A stretch of 64,000 nt of DNA from Proteles cristata cristata (Eukaryota; Chordata; Mammalia; Carnivora; Hyaenidae). The first letter of the stretch is position 1; each line of letters opens with the position of its first letter. The notes beneath the pieces are model-generated. The model was given only the letters and a program-made list of their open reading frames with translations. It searched no databases and was not told the origin of the DNA. The DNA is taken from contig JAESUZ010000346.1 in assembly GCA_017311185.1 (NCBI GenBank), positions 372,001 to 436,000 of the forward strand, read 5' to 3'. A program made the position numbers and the translations under genes. Positions 63,847 through 64,000 of this stretch are shown piece after piece.

Positions 63847-64000
63847 CTGGGAAAGGAGGGAGAGGGAGGGCAGGAGACAGGCCCATTTGAGGGGATGGCC
63901 CATTTAAGCAGGCATCACGGCCCCCATCCTGGAGGCTGGAGCATCCTGGTAAGGGACCAAATCCCTAGCACTTTCGAGCCTGTCGTACTCTCTGCTTCTT
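63847..64000. other. SERPINA6 intron, cut by window end
   Basis: Single-copy intron leading towards the large coding exon that must lie beyond the window. Confidence 0.7.

Overview
This is mammalian nuclear DNA from a carnivore, most likely a felid. The window is littered with more than 40 copies of the felid tRNA-Lys-derived SINE (SINEC_Fc type; conserved head with GCGCCTGGGTGGCT, B box GGTTCGAGCCC, a CT-rich tract and an AAATAAATA tail), together with carnivore LINE-1 3' ends. Genes are split into short exons with GT/AG introns and no bacterial features are present. The gene order matches the head of the serpin clade A cluster (human 14q32.13): PPP4R4 on the + strand, then SERPINA10 and SERPINA6 on the - strand.

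Left part (1-about 40985, + strand): the 3' portion of PPP4R4, a HEAT-repeat regulatory subunit of protein phosphatase 4. Sixteen coding exons can be placed from 762 to 39858. All phases join without a break and give 547 residues plus the stop, which is the C-terminal part of a protein of about 873 residues. The terminal exon encodes only the last eight residues and then runs as 3' UTR to an AATAAA near 40965. Introns are filled with SINEs, young 5'-truncated LINE-1 copies with target-site duplications, older LINE-1 stretches, a hAT-type fossil, and MIR/L2 pieces.

Middle part (about 45326-50330, - strand): the place where SERPINA10 (protein Z-dependent protease inhibitor) should be. What remains is a broken gene. 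Exon 5 has a 1-nt insertion inside the reactive-centre loop, a lost stop codon, a two-codon loss in the loop hinge and an Asp where the P1 Tyr is expected. Exon 4 has two in-frame TAG codons and a SINE inserted into the coding sequence with a target-site duplication. Exon 3 is not found. Exon 2 keeps its 3' half with two mutually compensating indels, and its 5' half is eroded. I read this as a unitary pseudogene, which would mean this animal lacks the inhibitor. This is the most interesting observation in the window.

Right part (59193-64000, - strand): the last three coding exons of SERPINA6 (corticosteroid-binding globulin), intact in frame and splice sites; the large upstream exon lies beyond the window. 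Steroid-site Gln, Arg and Trp residues are kept, but two C-terminal N-glycosylation sequons known from the human protein are absent, including the one in the reactive loop. Between 50.3 and 59.2 kb I see no gene, only GC-rich single-copy DNA, MIR/LINE-1 fossils and a 330-bp TATC/TGTC microsatellite.

Protein families and human residue numbers come from memory of the human proteins, not from a search. Repeat boundaries are good to about 5-10 bases unless a target-site duplication is cited.
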